Program-made: the position numbers and the translations under genes
Origin: Fidelibacterota bacterium
GTDB taxonomy: Bacteria > Marinisomatota > SORT01
Direction: 5' to 3'
Assembly (NCBI GenBank): GCA_022563775.1
Contig: JADFMS010000024.1
Span: 1-20,920, forward strand
Length of the DNA: 20,920 nucleotides
Notes under the pieces: generated by a model
What the model saw: the letters and a program-made list of their open reading frames with translations, nothing else
The model's database searches: none
Told to the model about the DNA's origin: nothing
Part shown: in pieces, positions 1 through 7,395 of the stretch
Position numbering within the stretch: position 1 is the first letter of the stretch
How the letters are laid out: every line of letters begins with the position of its first letter

Positions 1-90
1 AAAATACTGTGATAAAATTAGAGCTGGAAATTAACCTAAAGTACATATATTCGCAAGATAAATGATTACCGATTTAATCGTTAATAGGAG

Positions 91-251
91 TTTTGAGATA
101 CGTTTTTTGGAACACGAAAAAAGTGTCGCAAAAACCAACGTTTATGATACACTTTTTTAGTGTTTCGTAACTCATGCGTTTATGAGAATTGAGCAAAATT
201 TTCAGGCTTAATCTGTAAGATAGCGAGTAGTTCTGCTAAAGGGTGCGGGTC
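91..251 (+). repeat. Dispersed intergenic repeat, copy A (right half)
   Basis: This copy holds the right-hand module of a repeat found six times in the window. The shared blocks are a gagatacg stretch at its left end, a cgtttatgatacac stretch near 139-152, tatgagaattgagca at 181-195, ttttcaggcttaat near 199-212, and a terminal gggtgcgggtc. It also holds a perfect 10-bp inverted repeat, aaaaaagtgt (117-126) and acactttttt (149-158), with a 22-nt loop. The left module seen in the copies near 7100 and 14250 is absent. Boundaries were judged by eye and could be off by about 10 bases. Confidence 0.7.
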
Positions 252-456
252 GATCTGTTTTCAGGTTATTTCTCTCCACCTCAAGACTAATTGCCTACAA
301 AATTCATAATTGCTTTCAAAAACGAGCAAAGTATTTTGTCGAGATTCCATTTATTGAAGTTCTGCTTTATCCTATCCATATTCAATCATGAAGTAATAAA
401 TTCATAAGTCCTGATTTCTCATTAGGTAGAAATTACGTTACCATTCGTGCTTCGCG
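252..456. other. AT-rich spacer with no recognisable feature
   Basis: This stretch lies between repeat copy A and the 3' end of the aconitase gene. I see no ORF with a ribosome binding site, no strong hairpin followed by a T run, and no repeat copy. Confidence 0.4.
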
Positions 457-2415
457 TTAGGAGGTCTTGTTATTGTGTACCTTAGTTCCGTTTCTAACAA
501 GGTTGATGAGAGAGCCTTTCAGGATTATTTCAACCTGTCTTTCGCTCAGTGCGTGCTCTGTTTCATAGGTTTTGTTCTTCGTTTCGTTGAGGAGGCTGAC
601 CTTTGTGCCGTTCCGAATGACGCTTCTAAGGTCAGAAACCGAAATAACGTCGTCTTGGTTTATCTTTACAAAGTCATCAGGATTGAGGAAAGTAAGCGGC
701 AGAATACCGAAATTGATGAGATTTTGCCAGTGAATTCGGGCAAAGCTCTTAACGATAATAATTTTTACACCAAGGTATCTGGGTGCGATGGCTGCATGCT
801 CCCTGCTTGAACCCTGACCATAGTTACTTCCTCCTACGATAAGCGAGCCCTCTTCCTGGCGTTTCATAGCTCTCTTATAATAGGTCTCGTCAATCCGTTC
901 GAAGACGAATTTACTTATTTCCGGAATATTGCTCCTGAATGGTAATACTCGGCTTCCGGCGGCCAGGATATCATCGGTTGACACGTCATCGCCGACTTTC
1001 AGGAGCACCGGCAGCTGCAGCGAGTCGGGAAGGGGGTCGAACTGAGGCAGCGGCTTTATGTTCGGTCCCTTTTCGAGATCGATCTTTTCGTTATTTACAC
1101 CGGGCGCGACCAGCATGTCGGTATTGATGATAATCTTTTCGGGTTCCTTGAACCGGGGATAATCCATGTCAATTGTACGTGGGTCGGTTATAACACCAGT
1201 TAGAGCAGAAGCGACTGCGGTTTCCGGACTGCACAGATACACCTGGTCTTCCTTTGTACCGGAGCGACCGGGGAAGTTCCTCGGCACGGTTCGCAGGCTG
1301 ATTCGGCCGGTGGCAGGCGCCTGACCCATGCCGATGCAGCCGTTACAGCCTGCCTGATGGATGCGCCCTCCAGCGCGAAGAAGCTTTGTGTAAAGTCCCA
1401 GTTCTATGAGATTTTCCTGAATCTGACGTGATGTGGGATTGATGTCAAAGGAAACACCGTCATGCACAAGTTTGCCTTCGACCATGAGAGCTGCGACAGC
1501 AAAATCCCTGAGTCCCGGATTAGCCGATGATCCGATCATCGCCTGATAGATTTCCAGCCCGGCTACTTCGAGAACGGGAACCACGTTTCCTGGGCTACTG
1601 GGTAAGGCGATGAGCGGCTCCAGCTCGGAGAGGTTTATCTTATCATATTCATCGTATTCGGCGTCATCATCGGCGAGAATCTCGCTCCAGTCTGCCTTAC
1701 GCCCATGAGTTCTGAGATAGGTTTTGATGTTGTCATCTGACGGGAAGATTGATGAAGTCGCTCCGAGCTCGGCTCCCATGTTGGCGATAACGTGGCGATC
1801 CATAGCCGTCAGAGTTTCTAAGCCGGAGCCAAAATATTCAATGATTTTGCCTACCCCGCCGTCGACGTTATGCCTACGGAGCATCTCGAGGATAACGTCC
1901 TTTGCGCTAACCCAATCTGGAAGCTTTCCCGTGAGCTCAACACCCCAGACTTTGGGCATCTTAAGGTAAAACTGGTTGCCCGCCATCGCCATGGCTACCT
2001 CGAGTCCACCTGCCCCCATTGCAAGCATTCCCAACGAACCGGCGGCGCATGTATGGCTGTCGGAACCGAGAAGCGTTTTCCCCGGTACCCCGAATCGCTC
2101 CATATGCACCGGATGGCTAACGCCGTTGCCCGGTCCGCTGTACCATAGTCCAAATTTTTCGCACGCACTGTGCAGAAATAGATGGTCATCAGCATTTTTG
2201 AAATCTGTTTGAATCAAGTTGTGATCTATATACTGGACCGATAGCTCGGTTACAACCCGTGGGATTCCCATCGCTTCAAATTCGAGCATTACCATCGTTC
2301 CCGTGGCATCCTGAGTGAGAGTCTGGTCTATTTTAATTCCGATCTCCTCACCCGGAACCATCCTTCCATGAACAAGGTGGCTTCCAATCAACTTTTGAAC
2401 AAGATTTTTTCCCAT
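457..2415 (-). CDS. acn: Aconitate hydratase, Aquifex-type (short form)
   Basis: Aconitase interconverts citrate and isocitrate through cis-aconitate with a [4Fe-4S] cluster, in the cytoplasmic TCA cycle. The protein is about 652 residues, much shorter than AcnA/AcnB and close to the Aquifex-type family. Numbering below is from a TTG two codons upstream of the chosen start. Visible motifs are GSDSHTCAAG (about 119-128), the paired cluster cysteines in GCNGCIGMG (C359, C362) and, in the C-terminal swivel domain, GSNYGQGSSREHAA (about 531-544). Where AcnA/LeuC proteins carry GSCTNS, with the third cluster cysteine, this protein reads GSSANPG (about 297). The ATG at 2415 is preferred because AGGA lies 8 nt upstream; the TTG at 2421 would sit only 3 nt from it. 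A homoaconitase or isopropylmalate isomerase role is less likely because large and swivel domains are fused. Confidence 0.92.
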   Translation of the reverse strand: MGKNLVQKLIGSHLVHGRMVPGEEIGIKIDQTLTQDATGTMVMLEFEAMGIPRVVTELSVQYIDHNLIQTDFKNADDHLFLHSACEKFGLWYSGPGNGVSHPVHMERFGVPGKTLLGSDSHTCAAGSLGMLAMGAGGLEVAMAMAGNQFYLKMPKVWGVELTGKLPDWVSAKDVILEMLRRHNVDGGVGKIIEYFGSGLETLTAMDRHVIANMGAELGATSSIFPSDDNIKTYLRTHGRKADWSEILADDDAEYDEYDKINLSELEPLIALPSSPGNVVPVLEVAGLEIYQAMIGSSANPGLRDFAVAALMVEGKLVHDGVSFDINPTSRQIQENLIELGLYTKLLRAGGRIHQAGCNGCIGMGQAPATGRISLRTVPRNFPGRSGTKEDQVYLCSPETAVASALTGVITDPRTIDMDYPRFKEPEKIIINTDMLVAPGVNNEKIDLEKGPNIKPLPQFDPLPDSLQLPVLLKVGDDVSTDDILAAGSRVLPFRSNIPEISKFVFERIDETYYKRAMKRQEEGSLIVGGSNYGQGSSREHAAIAPRYLGVKIIIVKSFARIHWQNLINFGILPLTFLNPDDFVKINQDDVISVSDLRSVIRNGTKVSLLNETKNKTYETEHALSERQVEIILKGSLINLVRNGTKVHNNKTS

Positions 2416-2607
2416 TCTCAAAATTCCTAAATTACGGTAAGAATATACAGCCGAGTATGTGGATTGTAAAGATTCTAATTATGTTGATTTTTCAACTCCA
2501 TAATGGCAGGAATTTTGAAACAAGCCTTAAATAAAAGAAACGGAATTACGCTGTTGAAGCTATCAGGCAGTTCGTATTTAGTAAGTGAAATAGTTTAATT
2601 TGTGATA

Positions 2608-3632
2608 TTAATTAAATACGCCAGCTATTTTTGTTCCACATGAAGGGCAGACCCCATTTTTTATATCCATAGACAATACGTCATGCCAGTTTCTTTTAAT
2701 CAGATCGGCATTACATTCAGGACAATATGTAGTTGAAGATTCGATATCAAACACATTCCCAACGTAGCAGTATTTTAATCCTGCTTTTATAGCTATATAT
2801 CTCGCTCGATTAAGGGTATTTGGATTCGTTCGGGGTAGATCCTTTAGCTTGAAATCAGGATGAAATGCCGAGAAGTGTAACGGGGATTCAGGCCCTAAGT
2901 TTTCGAGTATCCAGTCTACCATCTTCTTGAATTCATCATCAGCGTCATTAAGAGTAGGTATAACAAGGTTAGTAATTTCTATCCAAACTTCTGTCTCGTT
3001 TTTTAGCCATCTTATTGTATCTAATACTGGTTCCAATTTGGATAGTGTTATTTTACCATAAAATTCCTGTGAGAAAGCTTTTAGATCAATGTTTGCTGCA
3101 TCAACGTTTGCGTAAGCTTCTACTCTTGCTTCTGGTGTTATATATCCTGCTGTAACCCATATACTCTTAGGACCTTCCTGCTTAGCTAATACTGAAATGT
3201 CCATCGCATATTCTGCCCAGATGGTTGGATCGTTGTAAGTAAAAGCAATTGAAGGGCAGTTATTTTTTTTGGCAAGTTCAATCACCTGTTCGGGAGTCGC
3301 CTCAAGAGTGTTCGCGTCATCGATCTTTACTTTTGAAATATGCCAATTCTGGCAGAATTTACATCCAAGATTACAACCAGCCGTGCCGAAACTTAACACC
3401 GCTGACCCGGGTAAAAATGGAATAATGGCTTTTTCTCTATTGGATCTACTGCAAACCCTGTAGGTCTGTCATAGGCAATATTATAGATATCTCCATTGAT
3501 ATTTTTCCTTACATAGCAAAAACCTGATTTTCCCTCTGGTATTTTGCAGAATCTCGGACAAAGAGTGCATTGCACCCTCTTATCCTCTATTGGTTTTTGC
3601 CACCTGCCTAAGCAGTCTTGGTCGTTTCTCAT
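2608..3632 (-). pseudogene. AmmeMemoRadiSam-type radical SAM protein, frameshifted
   Basis: Two adjacent minus-strand frames together make one radical SAM protein of the AmmeMemoRadiSam type. The N-terminal frame runs from an ATG at 3632 (an upstream TTG at 3677 is possible) to a stop at 3393. It carries the CTLCPRFCKIPEGKSGFC cysteine cluster and the DPIEKKPLFHFYPG segment. The second frame opens at 3399 with LSFGTAGCNLGCKFCQNW, which contains the CxxxCxxC motif that binds the [4Fe-4S]/SAM cluster. It ends with a zinc-ribbon-like tail of paired cysteines (YCPEC, VCPSCG). In the family, PG-S-x-VLSFGTAGC is continuous. Restoring one G in the CCCGGG stretch near 3408 rejoins the frames as PGSAVLSFG. 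The cause may be a genuine one-base deletion or a base-call error. The usual partners AMMECR1 and Memo are not in the window. Confidence 0.85.
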
Positions 3633-3731
3633 GACAGCTATATTCCGATTTTGAAAATTTTTTCGGCTAATAGTCAAAGTAAACTTAGCATAAGTACTTT
3701 ATTAATTCACACATTTCACCAACTCAAGTTG

Positions 3732-3900
3732 AAAGTTGTCTAAAAACTCACGAAAACGAGAGCTTATGATAATTAGCTTTCGAGACACGGGGCGAACTGT
3801 TAGTTATAGGAACGATTATGAGAACTGAGCAGAATTTTCAGTGCATTCTAAAGACTTAATGTGTAACATAGAAAGTGGGCTAAGTGGTGAGGGCTGGTCA
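3732..3900 (+). repeat. Dispersed intergenic repeat, copy B (internally deleted)
   Basis: This copy starts with aaagttgt, the left-end word of the fuller copies, then jumps to aaaactcacgaaaacgag, skipping about 110-120 bases of the left module. The rest follows the family: gataattagctttcgagac, ggggcgaactgtta, tatgagaactgagca, cttaatgtgtaacata, agtgggctaagtgg and a terminal ggtca. The left boundary is uncertain, because a ttcacacatttc word at about 3706 also resembles part of the left module. It sits between divergent genes, the radical SAM gene (-) and the SirB1-like gene (+), so it may lie in their promoter region. Confidence 0.8.
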
Positions 3901-3973
3901 AGCGATGTAAGAAAAGAAAAGGAAAGGAAAGCTGCGCTGACAATACGATCCCTAATTAAAGCCAGGTTGTCTA

Positions 3974-4780
3974 ATGCCTGATCCTAAAGAGCTTCCGTAC
4001 CTCTTGAAACTTCTTGACGATGAATCGGAAGTGGTTAGAGAGGCGGTCATGAAAGAGTTGGCGGCTTTTGGGGAATCGCTGGAAGAGGAGCTGGCGCGCT
4101 TACCCCGGTCGCCTGACACATCTCAACAAAGTCTCCTTCGTCACATTCTGGAAGACTACCGAAGAGACTGGCTTAAAGGTGCTTGGCTCAGTTGGCTCGA
4201 GCTTGAAGGTGATAATGAGAAGCTTGAGGCTGCTTTCAGTCTCCTGTCCGACTTTCAGAATGGGAGGATGTATCCGGACAAGCTGAAGAACCTCCTTGAC
4301 CAGCTTGCCGACGAATACAGCGCTAGTAACACGGAGAGGAATGTTTTTGAGCTTTCCCGTTTTCTGTTCAAAGTTAAGGCTCTTAAGGGCGCTAAATTAG
4401 ATTACTACAACCCACGGAATAGCAATCTCGTATATGTGATTAAGGAGAAGCGCGGGTTGCCCATAAGTCTGGCAAGCATTTACATACTTGTTGGACATAG
4501 GCTGGGTCTTGAGATAGAAGGGTGCGACAGTCCAGGACATTTTCTTGCTCGAACGGTTTCGGGTGATGAAATGTTTTTAGTGGATTGCTTCAATGGTGGC
4601 CGGTTCCTGCCCAAGAAAAATATCGAGGCCGTCAAAGAGAGGCAAACCGATGCGGTGACTATTATTGCCCGTGTCCTTAGAAACCTCATCTATGCATTCC
4701 ATGAGGTTGATGATTTGGTGAACAGTAGTATTATGATGGAATTACTTGAGATTTTGGATAAAGAGAGGAGTGAGGAGTAA
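3974..4780 (+). CDS. SirB1-family / transglutaminase-like protein
   Basis: The 268-residue protein has an N-terminal helical, HEAT-like stretch (about 1-60; DDESEVVREAVMKELAAFG) followed by a Transglut_core2 (SirB1-type) domain. Hallmarks are DYYNPRNSNLVYVI (about 143-156), GLPISLASIY (about 161-170), the SPGHFL histidine (H189) and VDCFNGGRF (D204). SirB1-like proteins share the transglutaminase/papain-like fold. The GLPISLAS segment, near where a catalytic cysteine would be expected, holds serines and no cysteine, so a non-enzymatic or scaffold role is possible. No biochemical function is firmly assigned to the family. The start is followed directly by a clean ORF, but its ribosome binding site is weak (aggttgtcta). 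Confidence 0.8.
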   Translation: MPDPKELPYLLKLLDDESEVVREAVMKELAAFGESLEEELARLPRSPDTSQQSLLRHILEDYRRDWLKGAWLSWLELEGDNEKLEAAFSLLSDFQNGRMYPDKLKNLLDQLADEYSASNTERNVFELSRFLFKVKALKGAKLDYYNPRNSNLVYVIKEKRGLPISLASIYILVGHRLGLEIEGCDSPGHFLARTVSGDEMFLVDCFNGGRFLPKKNIEAVKERQTDAVTIIARVLRNLIYAFHEVDDLVNSSIMMELLEILDKERSEE

Positions 4781-5127
4781 CCCTCAAAGTCGGCTTAGGC
4801 TGAGAGGCGCAATTAGTCTCGGGTTTGAAGGGCAGGCGGTTATCGGCTGTGCTGTAGCAGAAGGCACCAGTGATGAGGTTGACAAGGTAGGCCACGAATA
4901 ACTTTGTAAATGCTCGGTTATGATTAGGAATTGGCCGAAGAGTGTTCGAACTGAGTGGGCCGTTGAACGGCCTCTTATACATTTTATCAATAGCTCAAAG
5001 GCCGCATCGTTGGGTAGAGATGGGAGTCGAATCGATGAAAAGACAGTTTAGTTTGTGCACCAAATTCGCATCGATGTTAATGAGAGAAGTTCAATTTCCA
5101 GAATGGATATAGAAAATTTATATGCCC
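4781..5127. other. Spacer with no recognisable gene
   Basis: This gap has somewhat higher GC than other gaps. The + strand has a short frame from a GTG at 4770 to a stop near 4901 (43 residues) that overlaps the end of the SirB1-like gene and matches nothing I know. Minus-strand frames around 4731-4990 have no ribosome binding site and look like noise. A short perfect palindrome, ggccgttgaacggcc (4958-4972), lies about 180 nt past the SirB1-like stop. Only a mixed tcttatacatttt follows it, so it is a poor terminator candidate. No repeat copy is present. Confidence 0.4.
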
Positions 5128-5156
5128 TTGACATCCTGAAGAACGGTCGTTATTTT
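5128..5156 (+). promoter_or_regulatory. Sigma70-like promoter for the sulfurtransferase-remnant/carbonic anhydrase unit
   Basis: A perfect -35 box TTGACA (5128-5133) is followed after 17 nt by TATTTT (5151-5156), a 4/6 match to the -10 box. It lies about 60 nt before the ATG at 5217. The spacing is ideal, and the next bases form an inverted repeat at the expected transcription start. Confidence 0.55.
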
Positions 5157-5183
5157 TAATTCGGACAACAGACATCCGAATTA
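5157..5183 (+). promoter_or_regulatory. Perfect 9-bp inverted repeat, candidate operator
   Basis: The arms are TAATTCGGA (5157-5165) and TCCGAATTA (5175-5183), with a 9-nt centre. The 27-bp palindrome begins directly after the -10 box, over the likely transcription start, which is the position expected of a repressor operator. It could instead be a 5' UTR hairpin. The size is in the range of Rrf2- or MarR-type sites, but no regulator gene lies beside it. Confidence 0.5.
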
Positions 5184-5216
5184 GGATCTTTAAGTCAAGG
5201 AAAGGAAGTAATTACA

Positions 5217-5480
5217 ATGAATACAGAAGACTACGCACATCTAGACGTGCTCGTAGGCACCGATTGGGTGGCTGAGCATACAAACGATCAATCTGTGCGG
5301 GTCGTAGAAGCGGATAAGGCTTTTAAGTTTGATATGGGGAAAATTGGATCATGTAAATCCAATGCGGTTCGGTCGCTTTATTATGGGTGGGATGAGTCCG
5401 TTGGGGCTGATCCGAAGCAACCAGTGGACAACAACAGCCGAAAAACCAAACAGAAGTCGGAGGTAAAACTATGGCTGTAA
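5217..5480 (+). pseudogene. Remnant of rhodanese-type thiosulfate sulfurtransferase
   Basis: The 87-residue frame opens with HLDVLVGTDWVAEH and SVRVVEADKAF, which matches the N-terminus of two-domain thiosulfate sulfurtransferases (VLVSTDWVAEHL...VRVVEVD). Those enzymes are about 280 residues, so most of the protein is missing, including the catalytic-cysteine loop. The segment [20 protein letters not shown] faintly resembles the family's C-terminal YDGSWTEWGxLVGxPIE segment, so the gene may have lost its middle by an in-frame deletion. The ribosome binding site (aaggaaggaag) and promoter are still in place. It overlaps the carbonic anhydrase start by 10 nt, so it may persist as a translated leader. 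Confidence 0.6.
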
Positions 5481-5971
5481 TAGAAGAGGTGATCAAGGCT
5501 AACGAGAGCTACGCCCAGAACTTTACTTTAGGGGATCTTCCAATGCCGCCGGGTCGGAAACTTGCAGTCGTAGCGTGTATGGATGCGAGGGTGACAGTCG
5601 AGGAAGTTCTCGGCCTTAAAACCGGCGATGCCCACATCATCCGCAATGCCGGGGGCATTGTTACGGAAGACACCGTCCGGTCTCTTATCATTTCTCATCA
5701 CCTATTAGGCACGCAGGAGTTCTTGTTAATTCATCACACTGACTGCGGGATGTTGACTTTCAAGGATGAGGAACTGCGTGCGAAGCTCCAACAGCAGACA
5801 GGTACTGCAACCGTGGCACCTGTTCACTTTCATGCTTTTAGCGACTTGGAAGAGGATGTCCGGCAGCAAATCCAGAAATTGAAATCCCATCCATGGATCC
5901 CAAAACACATTCCGGTCAGGGGCTTCATTTTCGACGTGAAGACCGGCAAATTGCATGAGGTTTCCACCTGA
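5471..5971 (+). CDS. Beta-class carbonic anhydrase (Rv1284-like clade)
   Basis: The enzyme hydrates CO2 to bicarbonate at a zinc site in the cytoplasm. At 166 residues it is the short Rv1284/CanA-type form. Zinc ligands and catalytic residues are visible: C36 and D38 in [11 protein letters not shown], and H89 and C92 in [27 protein letters not shown] (about 55-70) is the other family signature. GGAGG at about 5459-5463 sits 7 nt before the ATG. The gene overlaps the sulfurtransferase remnant by 10 nt and is probably expressed from the 5128 promoter. In such pairs carbonic anhydrase and sulfurtransferase would share a transcript; here only the anhydrase is intact. Confidence 0.93.
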   Translation: MAVIEEVIKANESYAQNFTLGDLPMPPGRKLAVVACMDARVTVEEVLGLKTGDAHIIRNAGGIVTEDTVRSLIISHHLLGTQEFLLIHHTDCGMLTFKDEELRAKLQQQTGTATVAPVHFHAFSDLEEDVRQQIQKLKSHPWIPKHIPVRGFIFDVKTGKLHEVST

Positions 5972-6213
5972 CGTTGACTCTGTTGCCTTGGTGTCTCCGA
6001 GCATTAGATAAGTAGCAAAGCAGGGTAACGGATAGCTGTAAACACGATAAGATACCTTGCCAATTGGATAACAATTCTGATTGGTTCAGCAATTTTGCTG
6101 TTAGAAATTTGGATGATTATAGAAACAGTCATAATTCTAAAAAGATTAAAATCATCTAATTCTTAATATTATGGAGAAAGATAATCCTGTAGGTTATAAC
6201 TATAATTCTATTA
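5972..6213. other. AT-rich spacer with no recognisable feature
   Basis: This stretch lies between the carbonic anhydrase stop and repeat copy C. No ORF, strong terminator or repeat copy was found. Confidence 0.4.
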
Positions 6214-6335
6214 ACGATAATTAGCTTTCGAGATACGGGGCGAACTGTTTGATAATCGAACGATTATGAGAATTGAGTAATCTAAAGTCTTAATGTGTAA
6301 CATAGGAGGTAGGCTAAAGAGTGGGGGGTGGGTCA
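6214..6335 (+). repeat. Dispersed intergenic repeat, copy C (right half)
   Basis: This copy starts abruptly at acgataattagctttcgag and runs through ggggcgaactgttt, cgattatgagaattgag, cttaatgtgtaacatagg and ggctaaagagtgg to a terminal gggtca. It aligns closely to copy B from 3766 onward. A ttttcag block between gagca and tctaaag is deleted. No left module is present. Confidence 0.8.
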
Positions 6336-6515
6336 CGCGGAAAAATCTTCCCTTAAGTAAATAATTATAATTTCTTTAAAGTCTTTATAAATATAATGAA
6401 CCGCTACAAACATTGCTGTTATTGCATATCGACACTTTCACCAAAAACATATTTCAGAGTTAAAAGATTGGCACGCTATTTGTCCTTTAATCATGTGAGT
6501 GGTAAGGAGAGTAAT

Positions 6516-7085
6516 ATGGTTGAAGCAATATCAACTTTGAACGAGTTACAAAATGGATTAAAGTCATCTTCAAGGAAAGATAAAAATATTATAGGCAAAG
6601 ATGGATTTATGCGTCTTCTCTTTGTTAAAGGAATAAGGATAAAGCTACTAATCATAATATCGCTTTTAATAGTTGATTGTGGTAATCCCACGCAACCACA
6701 ATCGGAACAACCTGAAATAACAGAGGTTAGTAACCGTGATCAATATTGGATTAGTCCGCTTGGTAATGTTTTTCCTGTTACTCCGAAATGGCAAAGAGGT
6801 TTGCCGGTTCTTAGGGGATTGATTAGAAATGTATCGGGGGATACGTTATATAATAGAAAAATGAGATTCCTTATAACTGAAAGAGATAATCCTGATAATA
6901 TACTATCGGATACGTTTGGTTTTTTCACTCTTGATGAAACAGAATCTAATTATTTTCAGGAGTTCCCATATAGTATAGAATATGATTTGGCTCCAGATGT
7001 AATATATCATATTTATGCAGCAGGAGATACAATTGAACTTGATATTTCTAATACTTGGTGGTATGAAGTTGTTTTAGATAATTGA
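6516..7085 (+). CDS. Hypothetical protein, putative lipoprotein
   Basis: I do not recognise this protein. The frame is open from 6396, but that ATG overlaps a TATAAT and has no ribosome binding site. The ATG at 6516 has AAGGAGA 5 nt upstream and gives 189 residues. A third ATG at 6609 has a weak ribosome binding site but would place a textbook signal peptide at the N-terminus: MRLLFVKGIRIK, then LLIIISLLIV, then DCGNP. The cysteine there could be a lipidation site, although Asp before it is atypical. Downstream are a Pro/Gln-rich linker and a beta-rich domain (VLRGLIRNVSGDTLYN, FFTLDETESNYFQEFPY), which suggests a surface-exposed or periplasmic domain. The gene is flanked by repeat copies on both sides. 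Confidence 0.55.
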   Translation: MVEAISTLNELQNGLKSSSRKDKNIIGKDGFMRLLFVKGIRIKLLIIISLLIVDCGNPTQPQSEQPEITEVSNRDQYWISPLGNVFPVTPKWQRGLPVLRGLIRNVSGDTLYNRKMRFLITERDNPDNILSDTFGFFTLDETESNYFQEFPYSIEYDLAPDVIYHIYAAGDTIELDISNTWWYEVVLDN

Positions 7086-7096
7086 CCTAGTCCCGC

Positions 7097-7276
7097 AAAG
7101 TTATAGCAGATTCCAGGTTACACATTTGGAATAATTTCAATTAAAAGGAGCAAAGAAAAGGAGAACAACTAACTTGCTACTTCTAATATAGCACGGCGTC
7201 ATAAACCCCACTTATGACACAGCTTTTCGCAGTACCAAAACTCATGAAAACGGGTGCTACTGATAATTAGCTTTTG
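7097..7276 (+). repeat. Dispersed intergenic repeat, copy D (left half)
   Basis: This copy carries the left module only: aaagttatagcagattcc, ggttacacattt, aaaaggagcaaag, gagaacaactaacttgc, acttctaatatagcacgg, ataaaccccacttatgac, acagcttttcgcagtacc and gataattagcttttg. It stops where the right module (gagacacggggcgaac) should begin. Over the shared part it is very close to the copy at 14248. It lies between the putative lipoprotein stop and the fadI operon leader. Confidence 0.85.
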
Positions 7277-7395
7277 TGTGGTATATGAGACTATGATGTA
7301 ATGTATTGAAATTGATATAGAGAATTGTATGTAATAGGTTATTCTCAGTGCAGGATAAAATTCTATATCGATTCTGATGCAAGGAGGGATAACAG

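Noticed and set aside
475..2212. Several + strand frames inside the aconitase gene
   Set aside because: They are shadow frames of a well-supported coding sequence on the other strand.
4958..4972. Palindrome ggccgttgaacggcc as a terminator
   Set aside because: Stem is short, followed by a mixed tcttatacatttt rather than a T run, and about 180 nt beyond the nearest stop.
4731..4990. Two minus-strand frames of 68 and 83 residues
   Set aside because: No ribosome binding site, no recognisable family, overlapping each other and the end of the SirB1-like gene; probably chance.
5021..5033. tRNA T-arm-like gggagtcgaatc
   Set aside because: No acceptor stem, D-arm or anticodon arm can be placed around it.
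6396..6515. Longer N-terminus for the orphan protein from the ATG at 6396
   Set aside because: No ribosome binding site, the ATG overlaps a TATAAT, and the encoded extension is Cys-rich and unlike a secreted or cytosolic N-terminus.
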